Shown here: in pieces, positions 8,848 to 17,614 of the stretch
Layout of the letters: each line of letters opens with the position of its first letter
Position numbering within the stretch: position 1 is the stretch's first letter
NCBI GenBank assembly: GCA_020629715.1
Contig: JAHDCU010000003.1
Span: forward strand, 62,001-126,000
DNA from: Saprospiraceae bacterium
Lineage (GTDB): Bacteria; Bacteroidota; Bacteroidia; Chitinophagales; Saprospiraceae
Direction: 5' to 3'
Length of the DNA: 64,000 nt
Program-made: the position numbers and the translations under genes
Notes under the pieces: model-generated
Told to the model about the DNA's origin: nothing
Seen by the model: only the letters and a program-made list of their open reading frames with translations
Databases searched by the model: none

Positions 8848-10350
8848 ATGAGTATGATCAAAGTGCAAGGTGCTAAAGTGTTGGGAAGGATACTTCATAA
8901 ACGTATCCGCCGTGATCAGCAAGAAGCCTTAGCAGATCAGCAAAAGTGGATGACCAAGCTTATCAAAAAAGCTAAGCAAACTCAGTTTGGGAAGGATCAT
9001 CATTTTGATAGCATCGATTCATACGATGATTTCAAACAAAATATTCCTATCTCAGATTATGAAGGTCTCAGAAAATATGTTGATCAAATCCGCACTGGGA
9101 AAAAAGACATACTATACCCAGGGCAACCAAAATATTGGGCAAAAACATCAGGGACTACGTCTGGTGTAAAATACATTCCATTGACTGCGGCTAGTATGCC
9201 TAACCATATGCAGACTGCCAGGAATGCCATGCTCAATTACATCCATCTCGCTCAGGATGCCTCCGTTTTTGCAGGTAAAATGATGTTTCTATCTGGGTCT
9301 CCTACTCTTGACAGAAGTACTACAATTCCTACTGGGAGATTATCGGGCATCGTCAATCATGAGATCCCTGCATGGGTCAAAGGAAACCAACTCCCTAGCT
9401 ATGAAACTAATTGCATAGAAGATTGGGAAACCAAACTAGATCGCATCGTGGAGGAAACGCTCACCCAAGATCTTAGATTGATAAGTGGAATACCGCCTTG
9501 GGTACAGATGTATTATGAAAGAATACTCGAGCGAACTGGGAAATCCAATATTATGGAAGTATTTCCGAATCTTAGTCTTTTCATGTATGGTGGTGTCAAT
9601 TTTACACCATACAAAGCTTCACTTGATGCTCTAGTTGGAAAAGAATTGGATTCTGTAGAGCTATATCCCGCATCTGAAGGTTTTATTGCATTCCAAGATC
9701 AGCTCAATAGCCCTGAGTTATTATTGAATACTAACTCAGGTATATTCTTTGAATTTATACCTCTGTCAGAGTATTTTAATCAAAATCCTACACGTTTATC
9801 ACTTGCCGATGTAGAGTTGGGTAAGGACTATGCTCTTATCATCAACAATAATGCTGGTCTCTGGGGTTATAGTATAGGTGATACGGTCAAATTTGTTTCA
9901 AAAGAACCTTACAGATTATTAGTCACCGGAAGGGTAAAGCATTTCATCTCCGCATTTGGGGAACATGTTATCGGTAAGGAAGTGGAAGAATCTCTACAGC
10001 TTGTCATGAGTAATCGAAAAGAAGCAACTTTTGAGTTTACCGTAGCTCCTCAAGTGAATCCTCCCGAAGGTGGTCTACCCTATCATGAATGGTTTATTGA
10101 ATTTGATCATATACCTCATGATTTAAAAACCATGGCAAAACAGCTCGATCAAGAGATGTGCAAGCAGAATATATATTACAAAGATCTCATAGAAGGAGCA
10201 ATACTTAGACCTCTAGTCATACGACCCATGGCACAGGATGCATTTAGATCATATATGAAAACTAAAGGTAAACTTGGCGGCCAAAATAAAGTACCCCGAT
10301 TAGCCAATGATCGAAAGATCGCTGATGCACTAAAACCATTTATTACGTAG
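8848..10350 (+). CDS. GH3 auxin-responsive-promoter family protein (first of tandem pair)
   Basis: GH3 proteins are ANL-superfamily adenylating enzymes. In plants they conjugate amino acids to jasmonate, auxin or benzoates; the bacterial substrates are largely unknown. The product is about 500 residues, the usual GH3 length. It carries the ATP-binding signature KTSGTTSGVKYIPLT, the conserved LSGIVNHEIPAW block, a LYPASEGFIAF segment (adenylate region) and the C-terminal GRVKHFISAFGEHV hinge. ATG at 8848 is preferred. The longer frame from 8770 begins inside a terminator hairpin, and only the 8848 start matches the N-terminus of the downstream paralogue. A -7-like TATTTTTA ends at 8843, which would give a very short leader. 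Its stop is 3 bp from the next gene, so the two are probably cotranscribed. Confidence 0.88.
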   Translation: MSMIKVQGAKVLGRILHKRIRRDQQEALADQQKWMTKLIKKAKQTQFGKDHHFDSIDSYDDFKQNIPISDYEGLRKYVDQIRTGKKDILYPGQPKYWAKTSGTTSGVKYIPLTAASMPNHMQTARNAMLNYIHLAQDASVFAGKMMFLSGSPTLDRSTTIPTGRLSGIVNHEIPAWVKGNQLPSYETNCIEDWETKLDRIVEETLTQDLRLISGIPPWVQMYYERILERTGKSNIMEVFPNLSLFMYGGVNFTPYKASLDALVGKELDSVELYPASEGFIAFQDQLNSPELLLNTNSGIFFEFIPLSEYFNQNPTRLSLADVELGKDYALIINNNAGLWGYSIGDTVKFVSKEPYRLLVTGRVKHFISAFGEHVIGKEVEESLQLVMSNRKEATFEFTVAPQVNPPEGGLPYHEWFIEFDHIPHDLKTMAKQLDQEMCKQNIYYKDLIEGAILRPLVIRPMAQDAFRSYMKTKGKLGGQNKVPRLANDRKIADALKPFIT

Positions 10351-10353
10351 TGC

Positions 10354-11850
10354 ATGGGATGGAAGTCAACTCTTATTAAGCCATTTGCTACACGTATACA
10401 TAAGCAAATAACGGATCAAAAGCAGAGACCTCTAGAGTATCAGAAGAAATGGTTTCACACCCTTATCAGAAGTGCAGAAAACACTCAATTTGGTAAAGAT
10501 CATGATTTCAAATCCATCTCCACCTACGAGGATTTTAAAAATTCAGTTCCACTTAGAGATTTTGAATTACTGAAAAGTTACATAACATCTGTCAAAGAAG
10601 GACAATCAGACATCCTGTGGCCAGGTAAACCAAAATATATGGTAGGAACATCGGGGACCACGTCAGGCATCAAATATATACCTCTGAGTAAAGAGTGTCT
10701 TCCATTTCACCTCAATACCGCTCGAGATGCCGCTATCAATTTTGCTTACAAATATGATTTGTTAGATTTATTTGATGGAAAGCTAATTTTCTTATCGGGA
10801 AATCCAGATCTTGATTACAGCGGAGCCATCCCCATAGGCAGACTATCTGGGATCATTAATCATGAGATACCTTGGTGGCTACGTAAACTCCAAATACCTA
10901 GCCCTGCAACGAATAGAATAGATGATTGGGAGCAAAAAATAGCGGCCATTACCAAAGAGACGAATGCGCTCGATGTACGTATGATTGGAGGGATCACCCC
11001 TTGGATCATGATGTATCTTGAGTCATTGATTAGCTACACAGGTAAAGCTACCATTGCTGATATTTTTCCCAATTTGAAATTGATGATACATGGAGGTGTC
11101 AATTTCAGACCTTATCGAGAAAAGTTATATCAACTACTAGGCAGTGATGTGGCAGCCTTAGAAACCTACCCTTCTACTGAGGGGTTTGTGGCTTATCAAG
11201 ATGAATATGACTCTGACGAATTATTGCTCAATGTCAATGCAGGAGTATTCTATGAATTCGTTCCTATGGATAGGTTTAATGACAAGAATCCTCCTCGATA
11301 TGATTTAAGTCAAGTAGATATTAATCAAGATTACGCCATAATAATCAATAACAACGCAGGATTGTGGGGATCTAAGCTTGGAGATATTGTTAGGTTTAGC
11401 TCGATAAATCCGTATCGATTGAAGATTACAGGTAGGACTGCTCATTTTATCTCAGCATTTGGGGAGCATGTCATTGCCCATGATGTAGAGCAGGCCATGA
11501 CTCGTACTTGCCAGCATCTAAAAGTCTCTATCCAAGAATTTACGGTTGCTCCCTATGTGGCACAGAAAACTTCTGAAGTAAGCTACCATGAGTGGTATAT
11601 TGAGTTTGAAAATCAATCTATACAAATTCAAAATTTTGCCAAAGTCTTAGACTTAGAAATGCAAAAACAAAACTTCCATTACCGAGATCTTGTACAAGGT
11701 AAAGTAATTGCACCTCTTAAAATACAACAGGTACAGAAAGGAGGATTTTCAGCCTATATGAAAAGTATTGGAAAACTTGGAGGGCAGAATAAAGTTCCAC
11801 GATTGATGAATGATCGATCCTTGGTGATGAGCTTACAAATATTAAAGTAG
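10354..11850 (+). CDS. GH3 auxin-responsive-promoter family protein (second of tandem pair)
   Basis: This 498-residue paralogue of the upstream gene is alignable over its whole length. It has GTSGTTSGIKYIPLS for ATP binding, LSGIINHEIPWW, ETYPSTEGFVAY and GRTAHFISAFGEHV at the hinge. The end, KLGGQNKVPRLMNDR, matches the upstream LGGQNKVPRLANDR. By family it should activate a carboxylic acid as the acyl-AMP and transfer it to an amine or thiol; the substrate is unknown. ATG at 10354 follows the previous stop after 3 bp, which suggests translational coupling. The pair looks like an old tandem duplication, because the sequences have diverged considerably while all ANL-like motifs persist in both. 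No acyl carrier protein or dedicated pathway genes sit beside them. Confidence 0.88.
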   Translation: MGWKSTLIKPFATRIHKQITDQKQRPLEYQKKWFHTLIRSAENTQFGKDHDFKSISTYEDFKNSVPLRDFELLKSYITSVKEGQSDILWPGKPKYMVGTSGTTSGIKYIPLSKECLPFHLNTARDAAINFAYKYDLLDLFDGKLIFLSGNPDLDYSGAIPIGRLSGIINHEIPWWLRKLQIPSPATNRIDDWEQKIAAITKETNALDVRMIGGITPWIMMYLESLISYTGKATIADIFPNLKLMIHGGVNFRPYREKLYQLLGSDVAALETYPSTEGFVAYQDEYDSDELLLNVNAGVFYEFVPMDRFNDKNPPRYDLSQVDINQDYAIIINNNAGLWGSKLGDIVRFSSINPYRLKITGRTAHFISAFGEHVIAHDVEQAMTRTCQHLKVSIQEFTVAPYVAQKTSEVSYHEWYIEFENQSIQIQNFAKVLDLEMQKQNFHYRDLVQGKVIAPLKIQQVQKGGFSAYMKSIGKLGGQNKVPRLMNDRSLVMSLQILK

Positions 11851-11936
11851 AGATAGACTTTTTATATATTTCAACTATTCATCGACACGTTTTACACGTC
11901 TTCTTCGTTATTGCATTATCAAATAATTGGTATGTT

Positions 11937-12500
11937 ATGAAAATGAAGAATATTGTGTTGTTATGTTCGATTCTATTAATTTCCGGATCAATATCAAGTC
12001 AAAGTAGCTTTGGTCTGTATACAGGAGTCACTGGTATGGAGTATAGCCGATTTACCGATGCCAATACATTATGGACCTTAGGAGCAGAGTTTAACTTTGG
12101 ATTAAGCGATCGTTTATATGCATCAAACAGCCTTATAGTGGGCCCTTCTCCCTCTACACAGTTCATTAGCACAAATACAGATATTAATGGCTGGACTACC
12201 ATCTACGAGATCAAAAATAGAGCTCCAGTATTACTATCAAGTACCCTCAATTATAAGGTAATAAACACTCCTCATCATAGTCTAGATCTTGGAATCGGAG
12301 CAGGAGTACAATCCGTACGTAGTTATCTAGAAATGACCTCTCAGATATCTATTACACCGACTATACCCTTATCGGATCGTCTACATATCGCTATGCCCAT
12401 CAGTACAAATATGGTTCTTTGGAGTAAAGAAATTTATATCAATGCAGGAGTCGCTATACGATTTGGAAGTAAAGCGAGATCTTTTAACGAAAAATATTGA
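11937..12500 (+). CDS. Secreted, probable small outer-membrane beta-barrel protein
   Basis: The 187-residue protein begins with a clear signal peptide (MKMKNIVLLCSILLISGS, cleavage near SSQS). The mature part has alternating polar and apolar strands and ends VAIRFGSKARSFNEKY. Strand-like elements such as TLGAEFNFGLSDRLYAS, HSLDLGIGAGVQSV and IYINAGVAIRFG resemble the eight-stranded barrels common in Bacteroidota. No family could be named. ATG at 11937 and ATG at 11943 are both possible starts. It lies 86 bp downstream of the GH3 pair in the same direction and converges on the anti-sigma gene with 21 bp between the stops. Confidence 0.6.
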   Translation: MKMKNIVLLCSILLISGSISSQSSFGLYTGVTGMEYSRFTDANTLWTLGAEFNFGLSDRLYASNSLIVGPSPSTQFISTNTDINGWTTIYEIKNRAPVLLSSTLNYKVINTPHHSLDLGIGAGVQSVRSYLEMTSQISITPTIPLSDRLHIAMPISTNMVLWSKEIYINAGVAIRFGSKARSFNEKY

Positions 12501-12521
12501 TAATAGCCCGCTAACAATAAT

Positions 12522-12974
12522 TTAAATTGATCTCGAATATCTCTTTTTCAACCAATCATCTAATAAAAATAGAAATGGTATTGCAATAAATACAATGAGA
12601 TACCGAAAAATGGAAGAGTCCACCATCCATAAATCAAACTGATATGAAGCTGAGAAATCTGATTGCCAAAATGTCATCAACGTCATAGCTGTACCGATTA
12701 ATATCGTAAAACAAGCCGTCAACCAATAAAAATCACCTCGAGAGGATGAAGTTGTAATCTTAGGAACGGAAGCTACAATCTTCTCTGTGAATGCAGAATC
12801 TAACTCTTGCAGCGGCATCTGTACCAAGCCATCATGAATACTTCGAATGACATCATGCTCTTTTTTGAGCTCTAGATTATCCTTCAGAAACTTATCAAAT
12901 CGCTCCATTTCAGATTCTGATAAATTTCCCTCCACATAATCCCATAACTGTTGCTCTAGCTTTTCAGTCTGCAT
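12522..12974 (-). CDS. Membrane-anchored anti-sigma factor candidate
   Basis: The 150-residue protein starts with a short helical region (EQQLWDYVEGNLSESEMERF, about residues 7-26) typical of Bacteroidota anti-sigma factors. These bind an ECF sigma factor and hold it at the membrane. The zinc-binding His/Cys motif of the zf-HC2 group is absent. Two hydrophobic segments follow (about residues 85-105 and 122-140), ending in a basic tail KKRYSRSI. The start overlaps the sigma gene by 11 bp, which indicates cotranscription and translational coupling. Function is inferred from this pairing and architecture rather than from a recognised catalytic motif. Confidence 0.7.
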   Translation of the reverse strand: MQTEKLEQQLWDYVEGNLSESEMERFDKFLKDNLELKKEHDVIRSIHDGLVQMPLQELDSAFTEKIVASVPKITTSSSRGDFYWLTACFTILIGTAMTLMTFWQSDFSASYQFDLWMVDSSIFRYLIVFIAIPFLFLLDDWLKKRYSRSI

Positions 12975-13527
12975 ATCTTAAGGTATTTATCTCGTTTTTA
13001 AAATACTGCTCCATAATCTTTTTTAACGCTGCCCTTGCCCTAAATAGTTTGATCTTAGCGTTACTCAAGCTTAAATCCAATATTTCACAAAGCTCTTGTA
13101 CGGATTGCTCTTCAAGATAATACAATCTCAACACCACTGCTGCATCTGGCTTCATCAGATCTAATGCCTTTTCAATATTACTCTTCAAGTCTCTGCGTTC
13201 TGTTGGATTTCCGCTCGATTCATGACTTGCCTTTTCTGTTATATGATCGAGATCAGATGTATATTTTATACGTCGATAATGATCAATAGCTGTACGATAA
13301 GCGATCTTATAAATCCAAGTACTAAATTTTGATTTCCTGTCATAACTTGATAATGACTTATAAACCTTCATAAAGACATCTTGACTTACCTCTTCTGCGA
13401 TATCTCTATTTTTCACAATCTGTATTGCTATCGAAAAAACATAATTTTGGTATCTCGACACTAATGGAGCAAAGGAGTTTCTCTCTCCATTCAATACTCT
13501 TATTATTAGCGCCTGATCAGTAATCAT
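12964..13527 (-). CDS. ECF-type RNA polymerase sigma factor (sigma-70 family)
   Basis: The 187-residue protein has region 2 at about residues 20-85 (YQNYVFSIAIQIVKNRDIAE, then DVFMKVYKSL and FSTWIYKIAYRTAIDHYRR). It has a region 4 helix-turn-helix at about 125-175 (AVVLRLYYLEEQSVQELCEI, then SLSNAKIKLFRARAALKK). There is no region 3, as usual in ECF factors. It would redirect RNA polymerase to an unidentified regulon. It overlaps the anti-sigma gene, which presumably controls it. ATG at 13527 precedes region 2 by the usual distance. ECF sigma genes are often autoregulated, but no second promoter of defined type is recognised upstream. Confidence 0.93.
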   Translation of the reverse strand: MITDQALIIRVLNGERNSFAPLVSRYQNYVFSIAIQIVKNRDIAEEVSQDVFMKVYKSLSSYDRKSKFSTWIYKIAYRTAIDHYRRIKYTSDLDHITEKASHESSGNPTERRDLKSNIEKALDLMKPDAAVVLRLYYLEEQSVQELCEILDLSLSNAKIKLFRARAALKKIMEQYFKNEINTLRYAD

Positions 13528-13889
13528 AGTATAGTTGTCTATGATACGAGTATTTTCTGAGAATGGTTACAATCTTGCGATTTCGCGACTACTCGACTTT
13601 GCGCCTGAGCGATCCATCACCACGCTTTAAAGAGGGCTTACGGCAATTTTATTTTGAAACCACGAAGATCACAAAGAGTATAGAGTTATTAATGTCGCAA
13701 AATGCAAACAGAAAGTAAAAAACCATAGAGACATGTAGGGGTAGAGAGTATTTATAGAATGCGGATTATGAGGATCAAGCGGATTTATAAGGAGTTTTTT
13801 CATTCCAAAATTACTATTTAAAAATGGTCAACGTATTTTAGGCATTAAGACATTAAGAACTGACAATTAGCAACTAGTCAACTAAAAAT
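13528..13889. other. Intergenic stretch without genes (362 bp)
   Basis: No coding frame of substance is seen on either strand. The sequence holds a small palindrome GCGATTTCGC (13577-13586). It also has a tandem ACATTAAG-like doublet near 13850 and low-complexity AT-rich DNA. It should contain the promoter of the ECF operon at its left end. Confidence 0.6.
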
Positions 13890-14603
13890 CTACTTGATCT
13901 TCTTCTGCATAATATACATCTCCTTAGAACTCAGATTACGCCACTTTCCTATTTTTAGGTTATTGAGAGAGATATGCATGATTCTTGTACGGCGTAGAGA
14001 CTTCACTTCATATTCAAAATGCTCACACATTCTTCGTATTTGGCGATTCATCCCTTCAGTGAGTGTTATTTTGAAAGTTCGAGGTGATTGGACATCGATT
14101 TTGCATGGCTTGGTTTTTTTACCAAGAATAGGAACTCCTTCTAGCATACCTTGCACGAAAGCATCCGTAATGTCTCGATCTACTTTGACGAAATATTCTT
14201 TTTCATGTTCATTTTCAGACCTAAGTATCTTATTGACTATATCGCCATCATTGGTAAGGAAGATCAATCCAGTAGACATTTTATCCAGTCTTCCTATGGG
14301 AAAGAGGCGCTGAGTATGGCCGATGTATGTAATGATATTTTTAGGTTCTTTCAGATCTGTAGTGCAGACTATACCCATGGGCTTATTGAACGCAATATAT
14401 ATCGGTTTTGATTTCGACCTTAGTTTTTTACCATTCACCTTCACATGATCTCCTGGCAGTACTCGATTACCCTTTTGTGCTCGTTTTCCATTGATAGATA
14501 CTTTTCCAGACTCTATTAGGCGGTCTGCCTCTCTCCTGCTACAGATTCCTGAGCTAGAAATATACTTATTGAGACTTATCGAGTTATCATTTCGGGATTC
14601 CAT
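13890..14603 (-). CDS. rluF: RluF/RsuA-family rRNA pseudouridine synthase
   Basis: This enzyme isomerises a uridine in rRNA to pseudouridine. The 237-residue protein has an N-terminal S4 RNA-binding domain ([20 protein letters not shown], residues 11-30, then [10 protein letters not shown]). The catalytic domain carries [18 protein letters not shown] at about residues 99-116, in which the Asp of GRLD is the family's catalytic residue. The C-terminal [16 protein letters not shown] box is typical of RsuA/RluB/E/F enzymes. Its short form and the [18 protein letters not shown] segment resemble RluF (23S U2604) most. The exact target site is inferred, not seen. It is divergent from the next gene, and a 362-bp spacer separates it from the ECF gene. 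Confidence 0.85.
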   Translation of the reverse strand: MESRNDNSISLNKYISSSGICSRREADRLIESGKVSINGKRAQKGNRVLPGDHVKVNGKKLRSKSKPIYIAFNKPMGIVCTTDLKEPKNIITYIGHTQRLFPIGRLDKMSTGLIFLTNDGDIVNKILRSENEHEKEYFVKVDRDITDAFVQGMLEGVPILGKKTKPCKIDVQSPRTFKITLTEGMNRQIRRMCEHFEYEVKSLRRTRIMHISLNNLKIGKWRNLSSKEMYIMQKKIK

Positions 14604-14721
14604 ATCATGAAGATAAAGAATGAACTATCGAATAATTGCATATCTAAATTTAAAACAGATCTTAAGCCATGTGTAACCAAAAATGCAATCCTTCCGTATC
14701 ATCAATAAATAACAAAAAATC

Positions 14722-15072
14722 ATGGCAATACCCATCATTGGAATTATAGGATTTTGGATAACGGCAATCACATTCATTGTCTATTATTTTAAAAATAAAA
14801 GGCTAAGTCTGAATACAGTAGAGATGGACAAATCAGCTTTTAACTACAAGAAAAAAGTAAAACAACTCAATGCCCTAAAATTTGGGATGGTACTCGTATT
14901 AGGTGCTGCTGGATTTGTTGTCGGAGCTATACTTGAATCATTATTATGGTTTGATGATGGTATTTTGATCGTACCTATGACCATAATTGGCGCTGGCGCA
15001 GGACTTATTTTATACTATACGTATAGCGTAAGTATAGATCGAGAAGATGTAGGTGACGAGGACGTAGTATAA
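14722..15072 (+). CDS. Small integral membrane protein, unknown function
   Basis: The 116-residue protein has three hydrophobic segments, at about residues 4-24, 52-70 and 78-97. A basic stretch (FNYKKKVKQLNALK) lies between the first two, and the tail is acidic (DREDVGDEDVV). No signal peptide cleavage site or known motif is recognised. ATG at 14722 follows an A-rich leader and is the only sensible start. It lies between rluF (divergent) and the bamD operon (same strand, 151 bp downstream). The spacing and the strong bamD promoter suggest it is a separate transcription unit. Confidence 0.6.
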   Translation: MAIPIIGIIGFWITAITFIVYYFKNKRLSLNTVEMDKSAFNYKKKVKQLNALKFGMVLVLGAAGFVVGAILESLLWFDDGILIVPMTIIGAGAGLILYYTYSVSIDREDVGDEDVV

Positions 15073-15185
15073 GCTTTTATCAACAATATCGTATCCAAGT
15101 GACATTGTTATTAATACTTTTCTGCGATACTTCTTGTTGTTAAGACTTTCATAAAGGCTACGTTTTGAGAATACTTATCATTTTC

Positions 15186-15216
15186 TTGTGCCGTTGGCAT
15201 AAATGAAATAACTTTG
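15186..15216 (+). promoter_or_regulatory. Promoter of the bamD operon, near-leaderless
   Basis: TTG at 15186-15188 and a perfect -7 element TAACTTTG at 15209-15216 are 20 bases apart. The bamD ATG at 15224 is only 7 bases past the -7 element. The expected transcript therefore has a 5' leader of only a few nucleotides. Confidence 0.65.
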
Positions 15217-15223
15217 CAGGCTG

Positions 15224-16027
15224 ATGAAATTGAGGTATCTCCTATATTCCCTAGTATTGATAATAATCTCTACTTCTTGTAAAACAGAATTTGAGAAAAT
15301 ACGTAGCTCCAATGAGCCTGAGCTTATTTTCAAAACAGCTAATGATTACTACAATCAGGAAGAGTATCTCAATGCGCAGACCCTGTATGAACTTGTGATT
15401 CCATATTATCGTGGAAAGGCAGAAGCCGAAGATTTGTTTTATCAGTTTGCATATTGCCATTATTATCTAAAGCAATACCAACTCGCTTCTCATTACTTTA
15501 GTAGCTTTTCTAGAACTTACTACAACAGTGAGCGAAAAGAAGAGGCGGAGTTTATGTCTGCATATAGTAAATATCAGCTTTCGCCTAATGCAAAATTAGA
15601 TCAGAGTTTTAGTGCTGATGCAATCAATGAAATGCAGTCTTTTATCAATAAGTATCCTACGAGTCTTCGTGTAAAGGAATGCAATGATCTTATTGATGAA
15701 ATGCGGGCAAAATTAGAAGAAAAGGCATTCATGCAGGGTGAATTATACTTCAAAACAGGAAATCACATATCAGCAATCAAGTCTTTTGAGAATATGCTCA
15801 AAGATTTCCCAGAAACAGATCGTGCAGAAGAGGTACGTTTTTTGATACTTAAATCAGGAGATATCCTCGCAAATAATAGTGTTTACGAAAAAAAACGTGA
15901 ACGTTTTGAGAAAGTATTGGGTTATTACGATTACTTAATGCGACGATTTCCAAAAACAAAATTCAAAAAGGATGCTAGAGGTATTCGTGAGAATGCGGAA
16001 GCTGAATTAAAAAAGTTCAAGGTATGA
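15224..16027 (+). CDS. bamD: Outer-membrane assembly lipoprotein BamD
   Basis: BamD is a periplasm-facing lipoprotein of the BAM complex that inserts beta-barrel proteins into the outer membrane. The 267-residue product has a lipoprotein signal (MKLRYLLYSLVLIIISTSC, lipidated Cys at about 19). TPR-type helical repeats follow: ANDYYNQEEYLNAQTLYELV, then FAYCHYYLKQYQLASHYF, later LYFKTGNHISAIKSFENML, and a final YYDYLMRRFPKTKF repeat. Length and repeat spacing match the Bacteroidota family. Its stop overlaps the next start by four bases (ATGA), so translation is coupled. It heads an operon with rpoZ and coaBC, the usual neighbourhood in this phylum. Confidence 0.93.
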   Translation: MKLRYLLYSLVLIIISTSCKTEFEKIRSSNEPELIFKTANDYYNQEEYLNAQTLYELVIPYYRGKAEAEDLFYQFAYCHYYLKQYQLASHYFSSFSRTYYNSERKEEAEFMSAYSKYQLSPNAKLDQSFSADAINEMQSFINKYPTSLRVKECNDLIDEMRAKLEEKAFMQGELYFKTGNHISAIKSFENMLKDFPETDRAEEVRFLILKSGDILANNSVYEKKRERFEKVLGYYDYLMRRFPKTKFKKDARGIRENAEAELKKFKV

Positions 16028-16392
16028 CAGATATAAAATCTAAAGTGCAGGGATTAGATGCTAACCTAAGAGCCCGTGACATTGAAGGTATGGCTAGCGA
16101 AAAAGTAGGTAGTATATATGAAGCTATCGCTGTAATCAATACACGAGCTAAAAATCTATCTAAGCAGATCAAGGAAGAACTGCATATCAAGTTGGATGAG
16201 TTTGCCGTACAGACTGATACGATCGAAGAGGTGCACGAAAATAAAGAGCAAATCGAAATCTCCAAGTTTTACGAGCGTATGCCTAACCCTGCTCTCATTG
16301 CTACAGAAGAATTTCTGAATGATGAGTTGAAGTATGAATATAAGCAAATAGAAGAAGATCAAGAAGGTGATGATGCTATTGCCGCATCGTGA
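16024..16392 (+). CDS. rpoZ: RNA polymerase omega subunit (Rpb6/RpoZ family)
   Basis: The 122-residue protein resembles the divergent omega subunit of Bacteroidota, which helps assemble and stabilise RNA polymerase. The diagnostic part is the EKVGSIYEAIAVINTRAKNL helix (about residues 22-41), corresponding to the omega/Rpb6 core, followed by the conserved YERMPNPALIATEEFLND tail. The N-terminus is variable and the C-terminus is acidic. The start overlaps bamD by four bases and coaBC follows after 12 bp. Identification rests on both the motifs and the conserved bamD-rpoZ-coaBC order. Confidence 0.85.
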   Translation: MTDIKSKVQGLDANLRARDIEGMASEKVGSIYEAIAVINTRAKNLSKQIKEELHIKLDEFAVQTDTIEEVHENKEQIEISKFYERMPNPALIATEEFLNDELKYEYKQIEEDQEGDDAIAAS

Positions 16393-16404
16393 TCGTGACC
16401 TTAT

Positions 16405-17607
16405 ATGTCTACGTCTAGAGGCAATATCCTACTAGGAGTAAGCGGCAGTATTGCGGTTTATAAATCTTTGTTACTTACTCGATTATTGATCAAAAAAGGT
16501 TATGAGGTCAAAGTCGTTATGACTTCTGCTGCCAAGGATTTTGTAACTCCATTAAGCTTTGCTACGCTTTCAAAAAATCAAGTTTTCTCTGATATTTCAT
16601 CAGACCAAGAATGGAATAATCACGTAGATCTAGGGCTATGGGCTGATGTTTTGCTTATAGTCCCAGCTACCGCCAACACCATCGCTAAAATGGCTCACGG
16701 TATTGTAGATAACATGCTACTTGCATGCTACACATCAGCAAAATGCCCCGTACTGTTTGCACCAGCTATGGATAGAGATATGTGGTTACATCCTAGTAAT
16801 CAGGCAAATATCAAGACTTTAAAATCATATGGCAATCATATGATCGCGCCAACTAACGGAGAGCTAGCAAGTGGCTTAGAGGGTGTAGGTCGCGTTGCAG
16901 AACCAGAAGATTGCCTCCTTTTTATAGAAGATTTTCTATGCAAGAAGCAAGATTTACTGCATAAGACCGTGGTAATTACTGCAGGCCCAACGTTCGAAGC
17001 CATCGACCCTGTGCGGTTCATCGGAAATAAGAGTACTGGCAAGATGGGTATTGCCATAGCAGAGGAATGTATCAGTCGAGGAGCTACCGTACATCTCGTG
17101 CTAGGCCCTAGTCATGTACCTATAAGTGATGATAGAATACAGGTACTTCGAGTGACCTCTGCCCAAGAGATGTATGATCGGGTGCATACGTATACATCGG
17201 CAGATATATTCATTATGGCCGCTGCAGTTGCAGATTATAAACCGAAACACTACTCAGAGGAGAAAATTAAAAAAGGGCAAGGCAAAATGTCTGAGATAGA
17301 ACTCGAAAGAACGCTTGACATTGCTAAAAGTATAGGTGATACCAAATCGGATCAGCAAATATTGGTAGGCTTCGCTCTAGAAACTAAGAATGAACTTGCT
17401 AATGCTAAATCAAAATTAGAACGAAAGAATTTTGATCTGATAGTGCTAAACTCCTTAAATGACAAAGGTGCAGGATTTAAACATGATACAAATAAAGTTA
17501 CCATTATCAGAAAAGACAATAAGTCGACCGCATATGAGTTAAAGTCTAAGTCTGATGTTGCTAAGGATATCATACAAGAAATCATAGACTATCAAGAACA
17601 GCTATAA
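16405..17607 (+). CDS. coaBC: Bifunctional CoaBC (phosphopantothenoylcysteine synthetase/decarboxylase)
   Basis: This enzyme makes 4'-phosphopantetheine from phosphopantothenate and cysteine in coenzyme A synthesis. The 400-residue protein has the N-terminal FMN-dependent CoaC decarboxylase (GVSGSIAVYKSLLL, His in NNHVDLGLWAD, VPATANTIAKMAHG, FAPAMDRDMW). The C-terminal CoaB ligase follows (ITAGPTFEAIDPVRFIGN, then STGKMG, AAAVADYKP and the EEKIKK loop). Length is normal and all recognisable motifs are present. It is the third gene of the bamD operon and is followed after 7 bp by the DUF4835 gene. Confidence 0.96.
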   Translation: MSTSRGNILLGVSGSIAVYKSLLLTRLLIKKGYEVKVVMTSAAKDFVTPLSFATLSKNQVFSDISSDQEWNNHVDLGLWADVLLIVPATANTIAKMAHGIVDNMLLACYTSAKCPVLFAPAMDRDMWLHPSNQANIKTLKSYGNHMIAPTNGELASGLEGVGRVAEPEDCLLFIEDFLCKKQDLLHKTVVITAGPTFEAIDPVRFIGNKSTGKMGIAIAEECISRGATVHLVLGPSHVPISDDRIQVLRVTSAQEMYDRVHTYTSADIFIMAAAVADYKPKHYSEEKIKKGQGKMSEIELERTLDIAKSIGDTKSDQQILVGFALETKNELANAKSKLERKNFDLIVLNSLNDKGAGFKHDTNKVTIIRKDNKSTAYELKSKSDVAKDIIQEIIDYQEQL

Positions 17608-17614
17608 TAAGCCG

